Shown piece by piece: positions 25,137 through 34,078 of a stretch of DNA of 64,000 bases. The translations under genes and the position numbers were made by a program. Numbering within the stretch: position 1 is the stretch's first letter; every line of letters begins with the position of its first letter. Source of the stretch: CAVORB01 sp963698495 (GTDB lineage Bacteria > Pseudomonadota > Gammaproteobacteria > Chromatiales > Chromatiaceae); assembly GCA_963698495.1 (NCBI GenBank), contig CAVORB010000013.1, forward strand, positions 124,001-188,000, in the 5' to 3' direction. Under the pieces are notes generated by a model. The model was not told where the DNA came from. It was given only the letters and a program-made list of their open reading frames with translations, and ran no database searches.

Positions 25137-26489
25137 ATGACGACCCAAGTCCACCTGCAGTCCCTCGCGGAGACCCACGAGCGGCCTTTCCTGATCCTCG
25201 ACGACGACAATCGGATCGTGGCGGCAAACCACGCATTCCTGTCGGCTTACGGCACGACGCTCGCCGAGATCCTGAACCGCCCCTGCTACGAAGTGACCCA
25301 TCGCAATCCCCGGCCCTGCGAGGAGATGGGAGAGGAGTGCCCCAACACCCACGTTCGGAGGAGCGGCGAACCCTACACCTGCCGCGGCACTCACACCCAT
25401 CAGGACGCGAACGGCCGTCTTCATCAGGTGCGGGTGAAGGGATTTCCTCTGCGTCTGGAAAGCGGGGAGTCCTACGTCGGCGAGCAGTTCGAGGAGGTCG
25501 CCGTGCATGTGCAGGAGGCCAACGATCGCCAATGGAAGGTGGGCTCATCCAAGGCGTTTCTCGCGAGCCTGGAGGCGATGACGCTGGCGGCAAGGTCAGA
25601 CAGCCCGGTCCTGATCAAGGGCGAGAGCGGGACCGGTAAGGGCCTGGGCGCCAACTTCCTGCATCTCAACTCCCTGCGTGCCGGCGGTCCCTTCCTGAGC
25701 GTGGATTGCACGGTGCAAACCGAGATCCTGTTGGAGAGCGAGCTGTTCGGCCACGTCCGCGGCGCTTTCCCCGGCAGCGTCGGGGAACGCCCGGGGCTGT
25801 TCGCGCTGGCCCATGGCGGTACTCTGTTCCTAGACGAGATCGGCGATCTGCCCGAGGCCCTGCAGACCAAGCTGCTACGGACCCTGGAGAGCGGGGAGTT
25901 TTTCCGCCTTGGCAGCGACGAGCCGATCCCGGCGGACGTCCGAATCATCTGCGCCACCAATCGCAACCTTGCGTCGGCGGTGGAGAATGGCGAGTTCCGC
26001 GAGGACCTGTACTTCCGGCTGGCCTGCCTGACGGTGAACCTGCCGAGCCTGCGGCAGCGGCGCGCGGACATCCCGGAGCTGGCCACGCTCCTGCTGCGCC
26101 AGATCGCGCGCCGCGGCGATCGCCCCCTATCGCTCACCGACGACGCGATGGAGGCACTCATGGCCTACGATTTCCCAGGCAATGTGCGCGAACTCAGGCA
26201 CATCCTCCTGGCCGCGTCCGCCCGGGCCGCCGGCTCCGTCGTCGAAAGGGAGCTGATCGAGGCCACGATCAGCGGCTCGCCCCCCGTCGGTATCGAGACG
26301 CCGCCGCGCGGCTCACCGGCTCCAGCTCCGGACAAGGCGGCTGGATCGACCTCGCTGCGGCAGCTGGAGAGGGCGCACCTGCGCCAGCTCCTGGACCTCT
26401 ACCAGGGAAACCGGGCAGCGGTCGCCACCGCCATGGGGATCAGCGAGCGCACCCTGTACCGCAAGCTCAAGCTCCACGACCTGCGGTAG
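25137..26489 (+). CDS. PAS-AAA+-Fis transcriptional regulator lacking GAFTGA
   Basis: A 450-residue bacterial enhancer-binding-type protein. Residues 12-125 form a PAS domain with four cysteines (C50, C61, C68, C82) and nearby histidines, a cluster that may bind a metal or act as a redox sensor. The AAA+ domain has Walker A GESGTGKG (162-169), Walker B GGTLFLDEIGD (227-237) and an arginine-finger region FREDLYFRL. A Fis-type helix-turn-helix closes it (NRAAVATAMGISERTLYRKLKLH). The sigma-54 contact loop reads GAFPGS (residues 209-214, bases 25761-25778) instead of GAFTGA. Relatives with altered loops can regulate sigma-70 promoters. No target is adjacent. Confidence 0.85.
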   Translation: MTTQVHLQSLAETHERPFLILDDDNRIVAANHAFLSAYGTTLAEILNRPCYEVTHRNPRPCEEMGEECPNTHVRRSGEPYTCRGTHTHQDANGRLHQVRVKGFPLRLESGESYVGEQFEEVAVHVQEANDRQWKVGSSKAFLASLEAMTLAARSDSPVLIKGESGTGKGLGANFLHLNSLRAGGPFLSVDCTVQTEILLESELFGHVRGAFPGSVGERPGLFALAHGGTLFLDEIGDLPEALQTKLLRTLESGEFFRLGSDEPIPADVRIICATNRNLASAVENGEFREDLYFRLACLTVNLPSLRQRRADIPELATLLLRQIARRGDRPLSLTDDAMEALMAYDFPGNVRELRHILLAASARAAGSVVERELIEATISGSPPVGIETPPRGSPAPAPDKAAGSTSLRQLERAHLRQLLDLYQGNRAAVATAMGISERTLYRKLKLHDLR

Positions 26490-26595
26490 CTCGGAACGCG
26501 GCCGGGACACACCGCGGGCCCGGCCTCCCCGGCTCATTCACCAGCGGAGGATCGGCGGGCAGCCAACGAGAATCAGCTCCGGCGATGCGCCTCGA

Positions 26596-27024
26596 TCAGG
26601 CGATTTCCACCAGTTCGAGTGCGAACGTCAGATCCTGTCCGGCGAGGGGATGATTGCCGTCGATCTTCACGCTCGCGTCGTCGAAGGCCATCACGGTGAA
26701 GCTCACGGTCTGGCCATCGGGCCCCTGGGCGTGCAGGACCATGCCCTCGGCCAGCTCGATATCGTCCGGGATGACGCCGCGGGGGACCTCCTGGGTCAAG
26801 TCCTGGTTGCGCGCGCCGTAGGCCTCCGCGGCCGGGATCGTGACCGACTTGGTATCGCCCGCACTCATGCCGACGATCGCGTTCTCGAAGCCCGGAATGA
26901 CGTTGCCGCCGCCGAGTGTGAGCTCCAGCGGCTCATGGCCGCGGGAGGAGTCGAACTCGGTACCGTCGTCCAGGGTTCCGGTGTAATGGACCTTGACCTT
27001 GTCTCCGTTCTTGGCTTGGGACAT
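26596..27024 (-). CDS. FKBP-type peptidyl-prolyl isomerase (SlyD-like)
   Basis: A 142-residue protein with the split FKBP fold: VKVHYTGTLDDGTEFDSS at the N-terminus, GGGNVIPGFENAIVGMSAGD, then an inserted chaperone domain (residues about 70-120, VPRGVIPDDIELAEGMVLH) and the closing strand LTFALELVEIA. This is SlyD/FkpB architecture without the His-rich metal tail of SlyD. It catalyses proline isomerisation and assists folding in the cytoplasm. ATG 27024 with AGGAG upstream. Confidence 0.9.
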   Translation of the reverse strand: MSQAKNGDKVKVHYTGTLDDGTEFDSSRGHEPLELTLGGGNVIPGFENAIVGMSAGDTKSVTIPAAEAYGARNQDLTQEVPRGVIPDDIELAEGMVLHAQGPDGQTVSFTVMAFDDASVKIDGNHPLAGQDLTFALELVEIA

Positions 27025-27202
27025 ATAAGCTCCTGCTACGCTTGGTAAAACCTGTCCGCCGCGGTGAAGGCAACGCGGCCGCAGGGACCGAAACGCTGGA
27101 GACTCGGGACGGGAGACAGGCGGAGGGTGTGTATAAGGGCGACACTCTAGACGAGGGAACCGACGAGCGCAAACCGCCGCCGCAAGCCCGCAACGCCTAC
27201 CT

Positions 27203-28048
27203 TCAGCGACGCCGCAGCACCCGCTCCACGGCTGCCTTGACCCGGTTCGCGGGCGTGGCGAAGCCGATGCCCACGTTGCCGCCGGCGGGACCGATGAGGG
27301 CGGTGTTCAGGCCTACCACCTCCCCGGCGAGGTTGACCAGCGGCCCCCCGGAGTTCCCGGGATTGATGGAGGCGTCGGTCTGGATCAGGTCGCCGATCCC
27401 CGCCCCGTCCGGGCCGTCGCGCCCGATCGCGCTCACGATGCCGGATGTGACCGTCTGCCCGATGCCGAAGGGGTTGCCGATGGCGAGCACGAAGTCCCCG
27501 ACCTCGAGGCGGCTGGAGTCCCCGAAACCAAGCGCGGTAAGCCGGGACGGCACCGGCGTCAGGCGCAGGACGGCGATGTCCGCCTTACGGTCGCTGCCGA
27601 CCAGGCGCGCGCGGAAGCTGCGGCGGTCCTTCAGGGTCACCGTGATGGACTCCGCGTCCTCGATCACGTGCCGGTTGGTGAGCACGAAGCCGCGGGCGGC
27701 ATCGACGATGACCCCCGAGCCCACGCTCTGGCGGCGGCCATTCTGCGGCGATTCCGGGATCGGAAGATCGAACTTTTCCAGGAAACGGCGGAAGTCGGGA
27801 TCCTTGAAGAAGGGGTGCTCATCGAGATCCACCTCGGACTCCACCGCCACATTGACCACGGCGGGCGTGACCCGGCGCAGCAGGGGCGCCAGGGTAGGGT
27901 AGCCGGCACCGTCCTTGCGGTAGGGGAAGACCATCGACCCCGGCGCCGATGCCCCGCTGGCGGCGGGGCGCTCGGAGACGGGCGCGCAGCCGCTCGCGAG
28001 CAGAACGAACAGCGCCAGCAGCGCATGGGACAGCCGTGAATTGCGCAT
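27203..28048 (-). CDS. HtrA/DegP-like serine protease lipoprotein without PDZ
   Basis: A 281-residue S1C protease. The lipobox LLASGC (C21) predicts a membrane-anchored periplasmic protein. The triad is readable: H127 (TNRHVIE), D157 (KADIAVL) and S233 (NPGNSGGPL). The protein ends soon after the protease domain (ANRVKAAVERVLRRR), so the PDZ domains that regulate DegP, DegQ and DegS are absent. It is 17 bases downstream of the PBP4 gene on the same strand, suggesting envelope-maintenance co-expression. Confidence 0.9.
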   Translation of the reverse strand: MRNSRLSHALLALFVLLASGCAPVSERPAASGASAPGSMVFPYRKDGAGYPTLAPLLRRVTPAVVNVAVESEVDLDEHPFFKDPDFRRFLEKFDLPIPESPQNGRRQSVGSGVIVDAARGFVLTNRHVIEDAESITVTLKDRRSFRARLVGSDRKADIAVLRLTPVPSRLTALGFGDSSRLEVGDFVLAIGNPFGIGQTVTSGIVSAIGRDGPDGAGIGDLIQTDASINPGNSGGPLVNLAGEVVGLNTALIGPAGGNVGIGFATPANRVKAAVERVLRRR

Positions 28049-28065
28049 GATGTGGGGTGGGCCGC

Positions 28066-29283
28066 TCAGCAGGAGGCACCCGGACAGAGGCGAGCGAGAT
28101 CGGGCGAGCTCGCCAGTGCGTCGGCGACCCGCAGCCGCAGGTTGTAGTCCACCGGCTGGTTGATGAGCAGGCTGAAGGGTTCCCAGCGTCCACCGCGGCG
28201 CACGAAACCGGCGTAGCAGCTCACCCCCTTCAGGGTCCCAGTCTTGGCCAGCACCGAGCCGTTCTGTCGTGGCAGCAGATCGCGATAGGGCGCGAAGGCC
28301 CGGACCGCGTCCAGCAGTTGCCGGGCGGTCAGCCGGTTGCCGCGGGAGAGACCGGCACCGTCCTCGATGCGATGACCGCGCCAGCCGAACGTCTTGTCGG
28401 CCCAGGCCGCGGCGGTGCGCTGGGCCCCGGCGATGCTCACCGGTCGGCCGTCCCCTCGGTCCCCCAGCAGGAGAAACAGGTCGTTGGCGATGAAATTGTT
28501 GGAGTACTCCAGCATGGATGCCAGCACGGCCCGCAGGTCGCGGCTGTTGCGGTGGCGGTACAGGCGCTCGGCCCCCGTGGGCACCCGCCCCACGCGCCGG
28601 CCCTCGCCCACCTGAATGCCGTTCGCGGCGAGCTTGGCGGCCATCAGCTCGCCGAAGTAGCGCACCGCGGGCCCGCGCTCGGAGAGATTGACCCTTTGCT
28701 TGCCGGCCCCCAGCCGCCGGCCGAACTCCCGCGCCAGCGGGGTGATCGGGGTCTGGGCCTCGGCACTCGCCACCACGCCGCCCTTGTTGATCACGCTGAT
28801 GGTATTGAAATTGGCCGCCAGCGCGGTAACAGGCGCGTCGTAGGGGTTGTTGCTGGAGGAGCGTCCCTGGATCTCCACGTCTGGCGCAAAGTAGGAATCA
28901 TCCGTCCCCACGCCCGCCACGGACCGCACTCCCGCCTCGCGCAGAGCGCGCGCGATCAGATCCAGTTCCTCGGAAACCAGGTAGGGATCGCCCCAGCCCT
29001 TGACCCAGAGCCAGCCGTCCGCCGAGCGGAAGAAATCGGTGTGAAAGCGGTGATCGAGCCCCCAGCGCTGGATGGCGGCCAGGGCGGTGAGGATCTTCAT
29101 GGTCGAGGCGGGGACCATGGGCGCATCCGGCCGGCGGGCGATCAAGGCGCGCCCCCCCTCCTCCAGCATGAGGCTTGCCTTGGGCATCGCCAGGACCTGG
29201 GAAACCGGGTTGCCGGCGGCCGCCACCGTACCTACCCCGAGCAGCAGGACCGCCAGGAATACCAAGGAAAATCTTGAAGACAT
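28066..29283 (-). CDS. dacB: D-alanyl-D-alanine carboxypeptidase/endopeptidase (PBP4 class)
   Basis: ATG 29283 (MSSRFSLVFLAVLLLG) gives a signal peptide; an upstream ATG at 29319 is less likely. The 405-residue product is a class C low-molecular-mass penicillin-binding protein. It has the S60-X-X-K63 box (PASTMK), SxN (EYSNNFIAN) and KTG (AKTGTLKG). It removes or hydrolyses D-Ala cross-links in periplasmic peptidoglycan. It is last-but-one in a run of same-strand genes from bioB, 45 bases after bioD. Confidence 0.9.
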   Translation of the reverse strand: MSSRFSLVFLAVLLLGVGTVAAAGNPVSQVLAMPKASLMLEEGGRALIARRPDAPMVPASTMKILTALAAIQRWGLDHRFHTDFFRSADGWLWVKGWGDPYLVSEELDLIARALREAGVRSVAGVGTDDSYFAPDVEIQGRSSSNNPYDAPVTALAANFNTISVINKGGVVASAEAQTPITPLAREFGRRLGAGKQRVNLSERGPAVRYFGELMAAKLAANGIQVGEGRRVGRVPTGAERLYRHRNSRDLRAVLASMLEYSNNFIANDLFLLLGDRGDGRPVSIAGAQRTAAAWADKTFGWRGHRIEDGAGLSRGNRLTARQLLDAVRAFAPYRDLLPRQNGSVLAKTGTLKGVSCYAGFVRRGGRWEPFSLLINQPVDYNLRLRVADALASSPDLARLCPGASC

Positions 29284-29328
29284 CTGCGCACCAACCTCGC
29301 GCCAATGGGAAAGGCGCATCCTAACCCC

Positions 29329-30045
29329 TCACGGAGTCTGCGCCATACCGGTATCGACGTTCGAGTCCGGCTCGAGCAGGCCGTCGAGCGTCAGCAGCCC
29401 GGCCACGCGCTCCGGCTCGGGCGTCGTCATCCAGGGTACCACCCCCAGGCAGGGAACGCCGAGCAGGGCGCCCAGGGTAGCGAGGTTCTCGTCCCGCACC
29501 AGCATGTCCGGGGCGATCTGGTTGGCGATCCAGCCGAGGAGCCGGCTGCCGCTGGCGCGCACGCTCTCGGCGGTGAGCAGCGCATGATTGATGCAGCCGA
29601 GCTTGAGCCCGACCACCAGCATCACCGGCAGGCCAAGCTCCAGCGGCAGGTCGCTCACCGACAGCTTCGGGCCTAGCGGAACCCGCCAGCCGCCGACGCC
29701 CTCCACCACCAGGAAGTCCGCCCGGACCGCGAGCTCGCGGGCGCGGTCGCGGATCACCGCCAACTCGATGCTCACCCCGGATTGGCCCGCGGCGATATGG
29801 GGCGCGATCGGCGGCTCGAAGCAGTAGGGGTTCACCAGCGGGTAGTCCACCTCCGTGCTGCCCCGGGCCTGGAGCCGCAAGGCATCCGGGTTTCGCAGCC
29901 CAAAGGGCGTTCGATCGCAACCCGACGCCACCGGCTTCATGCCGAGCACGGACAGGCCCTGCCGTTGCAGGGCCGCCATCAGCCCGAGACCGATCTCGGT
30001 CTTGCCGCAATCGGTATCCGTACCCGTGATGAAGACCCCTCTCAT
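29329..30045 (-). CDS. bioD: Dethiobiotin synthetase
   Basis: A 238-residue ATP-dependent ligase that closes the ureido ring of dethiobiotin. The P-loop GTDTDCGKTEIG carries K15. MKPVASGC and VEGVGGWRVPL mark the substrate and magnesium sites. The start ATG overlaps the bioC stop (ATGA). Fifth gene of the biotin operon. Confidence 0.93.
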   Translation of the reverse strand: MRGVFITGTDTDCGKTEIGLGLMAALQRQGLSVLGMKPVASGCDRTPFGLRNPDALRLQARGSTEVDYPLVNPYCFEPPIAPHIAAGQSGVSIELAVIRDRARELAVRADFLVVEGVGGWRVPLGPKLSVSDLPLELGLPVMLVVGLKLGCINHALLTAESVRASGSRLLGWIANQIAPDMLVRDENLATLGALLGVPCLGVVPWMTTPEPERVAGLLTLDGLLEPDSNVDTGMAQTP

Positions 30046-30905
30046 ACGTGCTCCGCGCGCCGGATGGCGCTCACCGGCACCATCACGCCGTCCCCAACCG
30101 GCTTCTGCTCGGGCACCCACGCATGGCCGTAGATCACCTCGTAGGTCGCAGGCAGGCGTCCTTCCCGGCGATGTGTCTCGTAGGACCGCTCCACCGCCTC
30201 CAGGCGGCGGCGTCCCGTGAGCCCCCGCGGGCGCTCGGCGGTGACGTTGTGCGCACCCAGAAGCTTGAGGTCCCGCATCAGGGCGCGCACCGTCTCGAAG
30301 GTAACGGTCATGCGCTCGGCGTCCATCACCGGATCGGCGAATCGTGCGCGCACCAAGGCATCCCCGATATCGTGCATGTCCAGGAACAGGTTGACGTGGG
30401 AGAAGCCGTCGGCCGCCGCCCAGGCCTCGCGCAGCTCGCGCAGGGTGTCCGGACCGAAGGTGCTGAACATGAGGAGCCCGCCAGGACGCAGCACCCGCAG
30501 CAACTCGCGAAAGGTGCGCTCCAGGTCCGTGCACCACTGCAGGGTGGCATTGGAGAAGACGAGGTCGACGCTGCCATCCGCCAGGGGCAGGGACTCCGCG
30601 TCGGCGCACAAGCATCGCGGGCGATTGAGCCAGGAGCCGCGGCGGCGAGCCTCCGCGAGCATGTTGAGCGCGAAATCCGCGGCCAGGACCCGCGCCTTGC
30701 GGTAGCGCCGCTGCAGGGGAGCGATCGCGTAGCCGGTGCCGGCGCCGAGGTCGAGGATGGTGCGCGGCTGCAGGCGCACGTAGTCCAGGCGCTCCAGCAT
30801 CCGGTCGGCGATCTCCCGCTGCAGCACCGCCGCCTCGTCGTAGGCCGCCGCCGCCCGCTCGAACGCCTGCCGCGCCCCGCGCTTGTCGATCGCGCCGAGG
30901 CTCAC
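30042..30905 (-). CDS. bioC: Malonyl-ACP O-methyltransferase
   Basis: A 287-residue SAM-dependent methyltransferase that masks malonyl-ACP to start pimeloyl synthesis. The SAM motif LDLGAGTGYA and the acidic loop ADFALNMLAEAR are present, with VFSNATLQWCTDL and VLRPGGLLMFSTFG further on. GTG 30905 overlaps the bioH stop (GTGA), which fixes the start. Part of the bioB-F-H-C-D operon. Confidence 0.93.
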   Translation of the reverse strand: MSLGAIDKRGARQAFERAAAAYDEAAVLQREIADRMLERLDYVRLQPRTILDLGAGTGYAIAPLQRRYRKARVLAADFALNMLAEARRRGSWLNRPRCLCADAESLPLADGSVDLVFSNATLQWCTDLERTFRELLRVLRPGGLLMFSTFGPDTLRELREAWAAADGFSHVNLFLDMHDIGDALVRARFADPVMDAERMTVTFETVRALMRDLKLLGAHNVTAERPRGLTGRRRLEAVERSYETHRREGRLPATYEVIYGHAWVPEQKPVGDGVMVPVSAIRRAEHV

Positions 30906-31678
30906 CAGCCGATCTCCGAGAGGAAGGCGGCGAGGACGCCGGCCGTCTCCTGCGGATGGGACAGGAAGGGCGCGTGTCCCGCGCCGTGCACCAGGGCGTG
31001 ACGCGCGGTCGGCGCCAGCGCCGCGATCGCCTCGGCCGCGGCGACCGGGACCAGGGTGTCGCGCTCGCCGAACAGCCACAAGATCGGACCGGCGAGACCG
31101 CTTAGCCGATCTCGCAGGTCGCCCTCACGCAGCAGACGCAGACCGGTGGCGAGGGCCTCGGGATCAGGCGTCGGACGCTGCGCCAGCTCCCGGCGCAGGG
31201 TACGCAGGGTTTCGCGCGCGGCGTCGCTGCCGCGCACCTGCAGGGCCAGGAAACGATCGAGCGTCGCGGCCGGATCGGCGAGCAGGGCGTCGCGGAACCC
31301 GGCGAAGGTCCCCGCCGGCGTAGCGGCCGGCCAGTCGTCCGCCTGCACGAAGCGAGGCGTGGCAGTGATCAGGACCAGCGCCGCTACGCGCCCTGGGGCA
31401 CGCAGCGCCGCCTCCAGTGCAACCAGCCCGCCCAGGGACCAGCCGATCCAGACCGCCCGCGCGGGGGCGCTGTCCAGACAGGCATCGGCCCAGGCCGGGA
31501 GCCCGTTCTGGCCCGGCTCAAACGAGCTTGCACCGTGACCCGGAAGCTCGATGCAGCTCACGCGGCGGCCGGCGCAGACCGCCGCGGGCAGCCCCTCCCA
31601 CACCGCCGCGTTCATGCCCCAGCCGTGAAGCAGCACCAGGTCCGGACCGGTCCCCGTCTGCTCGACGTGGAGGCTCAC
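30902..31678 (-). CDS. bioH: Pimeloyl-ACP methyl ester esterase
   Basis: A 258-residue alpha/beta hydrolase that releases the methyl group from pimeloyl-ACP methyl ester. The oxyanion region VLLHGWGMN, nucleophile S81 in WIGWSLGG, acid in LFGERDTLVP and histidine in HGAGHAPFLSHP are intact. GTG 31678 overlaps the bioF stop and has GGGAGG upstream. An open frame extends upstream into the bioF gene only because of frameshifts there. Confidence 0.93.
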   Translation of the reverse strand: MSLHVEQTGTGPDLVLLHGWGMNAAVWEGLPAAVCAGRRVSCIELPGHGASSFEPGQNGLPAWADACLDSAPARAVWIGWSLGGLVALEAALRAPGRVAALVLITATPRFVQADDWPAATPAGTFAGFRDALLADPAATLDRFLALQVRGSDAARETLRTLRRELAQRPTPDPEALATGLRLLREGDLRDRLSGLAGPILWLFGERDTLVPVAAAEAIAALAPTARHALVHGAGHAPFLSHPQETAGVLAAFLSEIGW

Positions 31679-32853
31679 GCCGCCTCCCGCGCGGGCAGCT
31701 CCGCGAGGGCCTCGAGCAAGCGGTCGACGTCCGTCTCCGAGTGGGCGGCGGAGAAGGTAATGCGCAGCCGCGCGGAGCCCTCCGGGACGGTTGGCGGGCG
31801 AATGGCGCTCACCAGGATTCCCACCCGTTCCAGCTGCCGGCTCCACGCCAGTGCCCGCTCCGGGCCGACCTGCGATCAGGGGCTGGATGGGCGTGAAGGA
31901 GTCCGACAGCCGCAGCCCCAGCCCGACCGCGCCTTGGCGAAAGCGGCGAACCAGATGCGCCAGGTGCTCTCGCCGCCACGACTCGCGGCGGACGATGGCG
32001 AGGCTCGCCCGCGTCGCCTCCGCCACCGCGGGCGGCGGCGCGGTGGTATAGATGTAGCTGCGGGCGCGCTGGATCAGGGTCTCGATCAGGTCCTCGGAGC
32101 CGGCGACGAAGGCGCCGAAGGTGCCGAAGGCCTTGCCCAGGGTCCCGACCAGGATGGGCACACCGGTCGCATCCAGCCCGAAGTGATCGAGGCTAGCCGC
32201 GGCCGTCCTCGCCGAGCACGCCGAGCCCGTGGGCATCGTCCACCATGAGCCAGGCACCGCTGGCGTGAGCCATGCGGGCAAGCTCCGGCAGCGGGCGCAA
32301 GATCGCCGTCCATGCTGAAGACCCCGTCGGTGGCGATGATGCGCGCCTGGTGTCCGTTCAACATCCGCTCCAGGCCGCTTGGGTCCGCGTGGGGGTAACG
32401 GCGGAGCCTGGCCCGGCTCAGCAGCGCCCCGTCGAGGAGCGAGGCGTGGTTCAACCGGTCCTCCAGCACCTGATCGCCGCGTCCGGCGAGGGCCGAGATC
32501 ACGCCCAGGTTGGCCATGTAGCCGGTGGAGAAGAGCAGCGCCCGGGGCCGGCGGAGGAAGTCCGCCAGCTCTTCCTCCAGGGCGTGATGGGCCGCGCTGT
32601 GGCCGGTGACCAGATGCGCCGCGCCGCTGCCGACGCCGTAGGCGTCAGCGCCCCGCTTGAAGGCGGCCACCACGTCCGGGTGCGCCGCGAGCCCCAGGTA
32701 GTCGTTGCTGCAGAAGGCTAGCATTCGCCGGCCGTCGACCACTGGGTGCGGCCCCTGGGGCCCCTGCAGCACGCGGCGCGACCGGTAGAGGTGGGCCTTC
32801 CGCAGCCGGCCCAGCTCCGCGGCCAAGTGGGTCATGGCGGGAGGGCTATCCAT
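31675..32853 (-). pseudogene. bioF: 8-amino-7-oxononanoate synthase gene with three +1 frameshifts
   Basis: The three reading frames together give a complete AON synthase, a PLP enzyme joining pimeloyl-ACP and alanine. It runs from LRKAHLYRSRRVLQGPQG, through ALLFSTGYMANLGV and ATDGVFSMDGDLAPL, to VDDAHGLGVLGEDGRG, the PLP-lysine region VGTLGKAFGTFGAF and the C-terminus ending LLEALAELPAREAA. Joining requires removing one base at each of three places: near 32307 (after GDLAP), near 32197 (GRG/SLDHFG) and near 31877 (PLIA/GPERALAW). The rest of the operon is intact, so either biotin synthesis is blocked here or these are assembly errors. Start ATG 32853 assumed; stop overlaps bioH. Confidence 0.85.
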
Positions 32854-32919
32854 GCGTCTCTGTCGGTGGACCAAAGCCCAATACCCGCGGCAGGAGGCGC
32901 GAGATCGCTCGCAAAATTT

Positions 32920-33924
32920 TCAAACCGCCTGGCGCGAGCAGGGTCCGGGTTCGCTGCGCTCACTTGCGTCGACAGTCTCGAAGGTCATGCCCAAGCGATC
33001 GAACAACCGCTGGTCGCGATCGCTCTCGGCGTTGGGCGTGGTCAGCAGGCGCTCGCCGTAGAAGACGGAGTTGGCGCCCGCGAGAAAGCACAGCGCCTGC
33101 AGCTCGTCGCTCATGTCCGATCGACCCGCTGACAGGCGGACGTAAGAGCGGGGCATCAGGATGCGCGCCGCGGCGATGGTGCGCACCAGCTCCAGCGGGT
33201 CCAGGTCCGCGGTGCCGTACAGCGGTGTGCCCTCGACCTGCACCAGCAGGTTGACGGGAACCGACTCCGGATGCTTCGGCAGGTTGGCGAGCTGGCGCAG
33301 CATGGAGGCGCGATCGCGGCGCGACTCGCCCATGCCCAGGATGCCGCCGCTGCACACCTTCATGCCGGCGGCCTGCACGTGGCCCAGGGTCTCGAGCCGA
33401 TCCTGGTAGGTGCGCGTGGTGATGACCTGCCCGTAGAACTCCGGGGAGGTGTCCAGGTTGTGATTGTAGTAGTCGAGCCCCGCGTCGCTGAGCCGGAACG
33501 CCTGCTCCCGGGTGAGCATCCCGAGGGTGACGCAGGTCTCCAGTCCGATGCCGCGGACCGCCTCGATCATGCGCACGACCTGGTCCAGGTTCTTGTCGCT
33601 CGGGTTGCGCCAGGCGGCGCCCATGCAGAAACGGGTGGCGCCATTCGCCTTCGCGGCACGGGCCGCATCGACGACCTCCGCGACCGGAAGCAGGCGCTCG
33701 CGCTCCAGCCCCGTGTCGTGCTTGGCGCTCTGGGAGCAGTAGCCGCAGTCCTCGGGACAGGCCCCGGTCTTGATGCTCAGAAGCGTGCTCACCTGGATCC
33801 GGTTCGGGTCGAAGTGGGCACGATGCACGGTTTGGGCGCGGAACAGCAGGTCGTTGAAGGGATGGTCCAGCAGAGAGGCGATCTCGTCGAGGGACCAGTC
33901 GTGGCGGATCTCGGGGACGGGCAT
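32920..33924 (-). CDS. bioB: Biotin synthase
   Basis: A 334-residue radical SAM enzyme that inserts sulfur into dethiobiotin. The 4Fe-4S cysteines C56, C60 and C63 (CPEDCGYC) are present, as are YYNHNLDTSPEFY and the arginine ligand region for the 2Fe-2S cluster (SYVRLSAGRSDM). First gene of the operon; ATG 33924, weak Shine-Dalgarno. It is followed by a 66-base gap to bioF. Confidence 0.94.
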   Translation of the reverse strand: MPVPEIRHDWSLDEIASLLDHPFNDLLFRAQTVHRAHFDPNRIQVSTLLSIKTGACPEDCGYCSQSAKHDTGLERERLLPVAEVVDAARAAKANGATRFCMGAAWRNPSDKNLDQVVRMIEAVRGIGLETCVTLGMLTREQAFRLSDAGLDYYNHNLDTSPEFYGQVITTRTYQDRLETLGHVQAAGMKVCSGGILGMGESRRDRASMLRQLANLPKHPESVPVNLLVQVEGTPLYGTADLDPLELVRTIAAARILMPRSYVRLSAGRSDMSDELQALCFLAGANSVFYGERLLTTPNAESDRDQRLFDRLGMTFETVDASERSEPGPCSRQAV

Positions 33925-33984
33925 GCTGGGGTTACCGATCGGCTTGCGGGCGGACGGCGCTTCTGGGGCACCGCGAAAACCTGA

Positions 33985-34031
33985 ATGGTATCCGCACCCA
34001 GCCAGCTGTCAACTTTGTTCCTGCATGCAGG
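33985..34031 (-). promoter_or_regulatory. Candidate bio operon promoter and palindrome
   Basis: On the minus strand TTGACA (34012-34007) and TACCAT (33990-33985) are separated by 16 bases, about 60 bases before bioB. The palindrome CCTGCATGCAGG (34020-34031) lies just upstream of the -35. It does not match the BirA operator, so its role is open. Confidence 0.45.
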
Positions 34032-34078
34032 TTTACTATTGGGTGGCGGCAATCGGAGATCGGCGAGCCGCGCGAACC

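Noticed and set aside
30902..32281. A fused BioF-BioH protein of 459 residues
   Set aside because: The open frame results from the frameshifts in bioF. The normal bioF stop/bioH GTG overlap with an RBS is present at 31675-31678.
31860..32320. Programmed frameshifting in bioF
   Set aside because: Three separate shifts with no slippery sequence or common context, in a gene that is not frameshifted elsewhere.
33960..34040. BirA operator upstream of bioB
   Set aside because: A GTAAACC half-site is present, but the matching GGTTTAC half at the required spacing is not.
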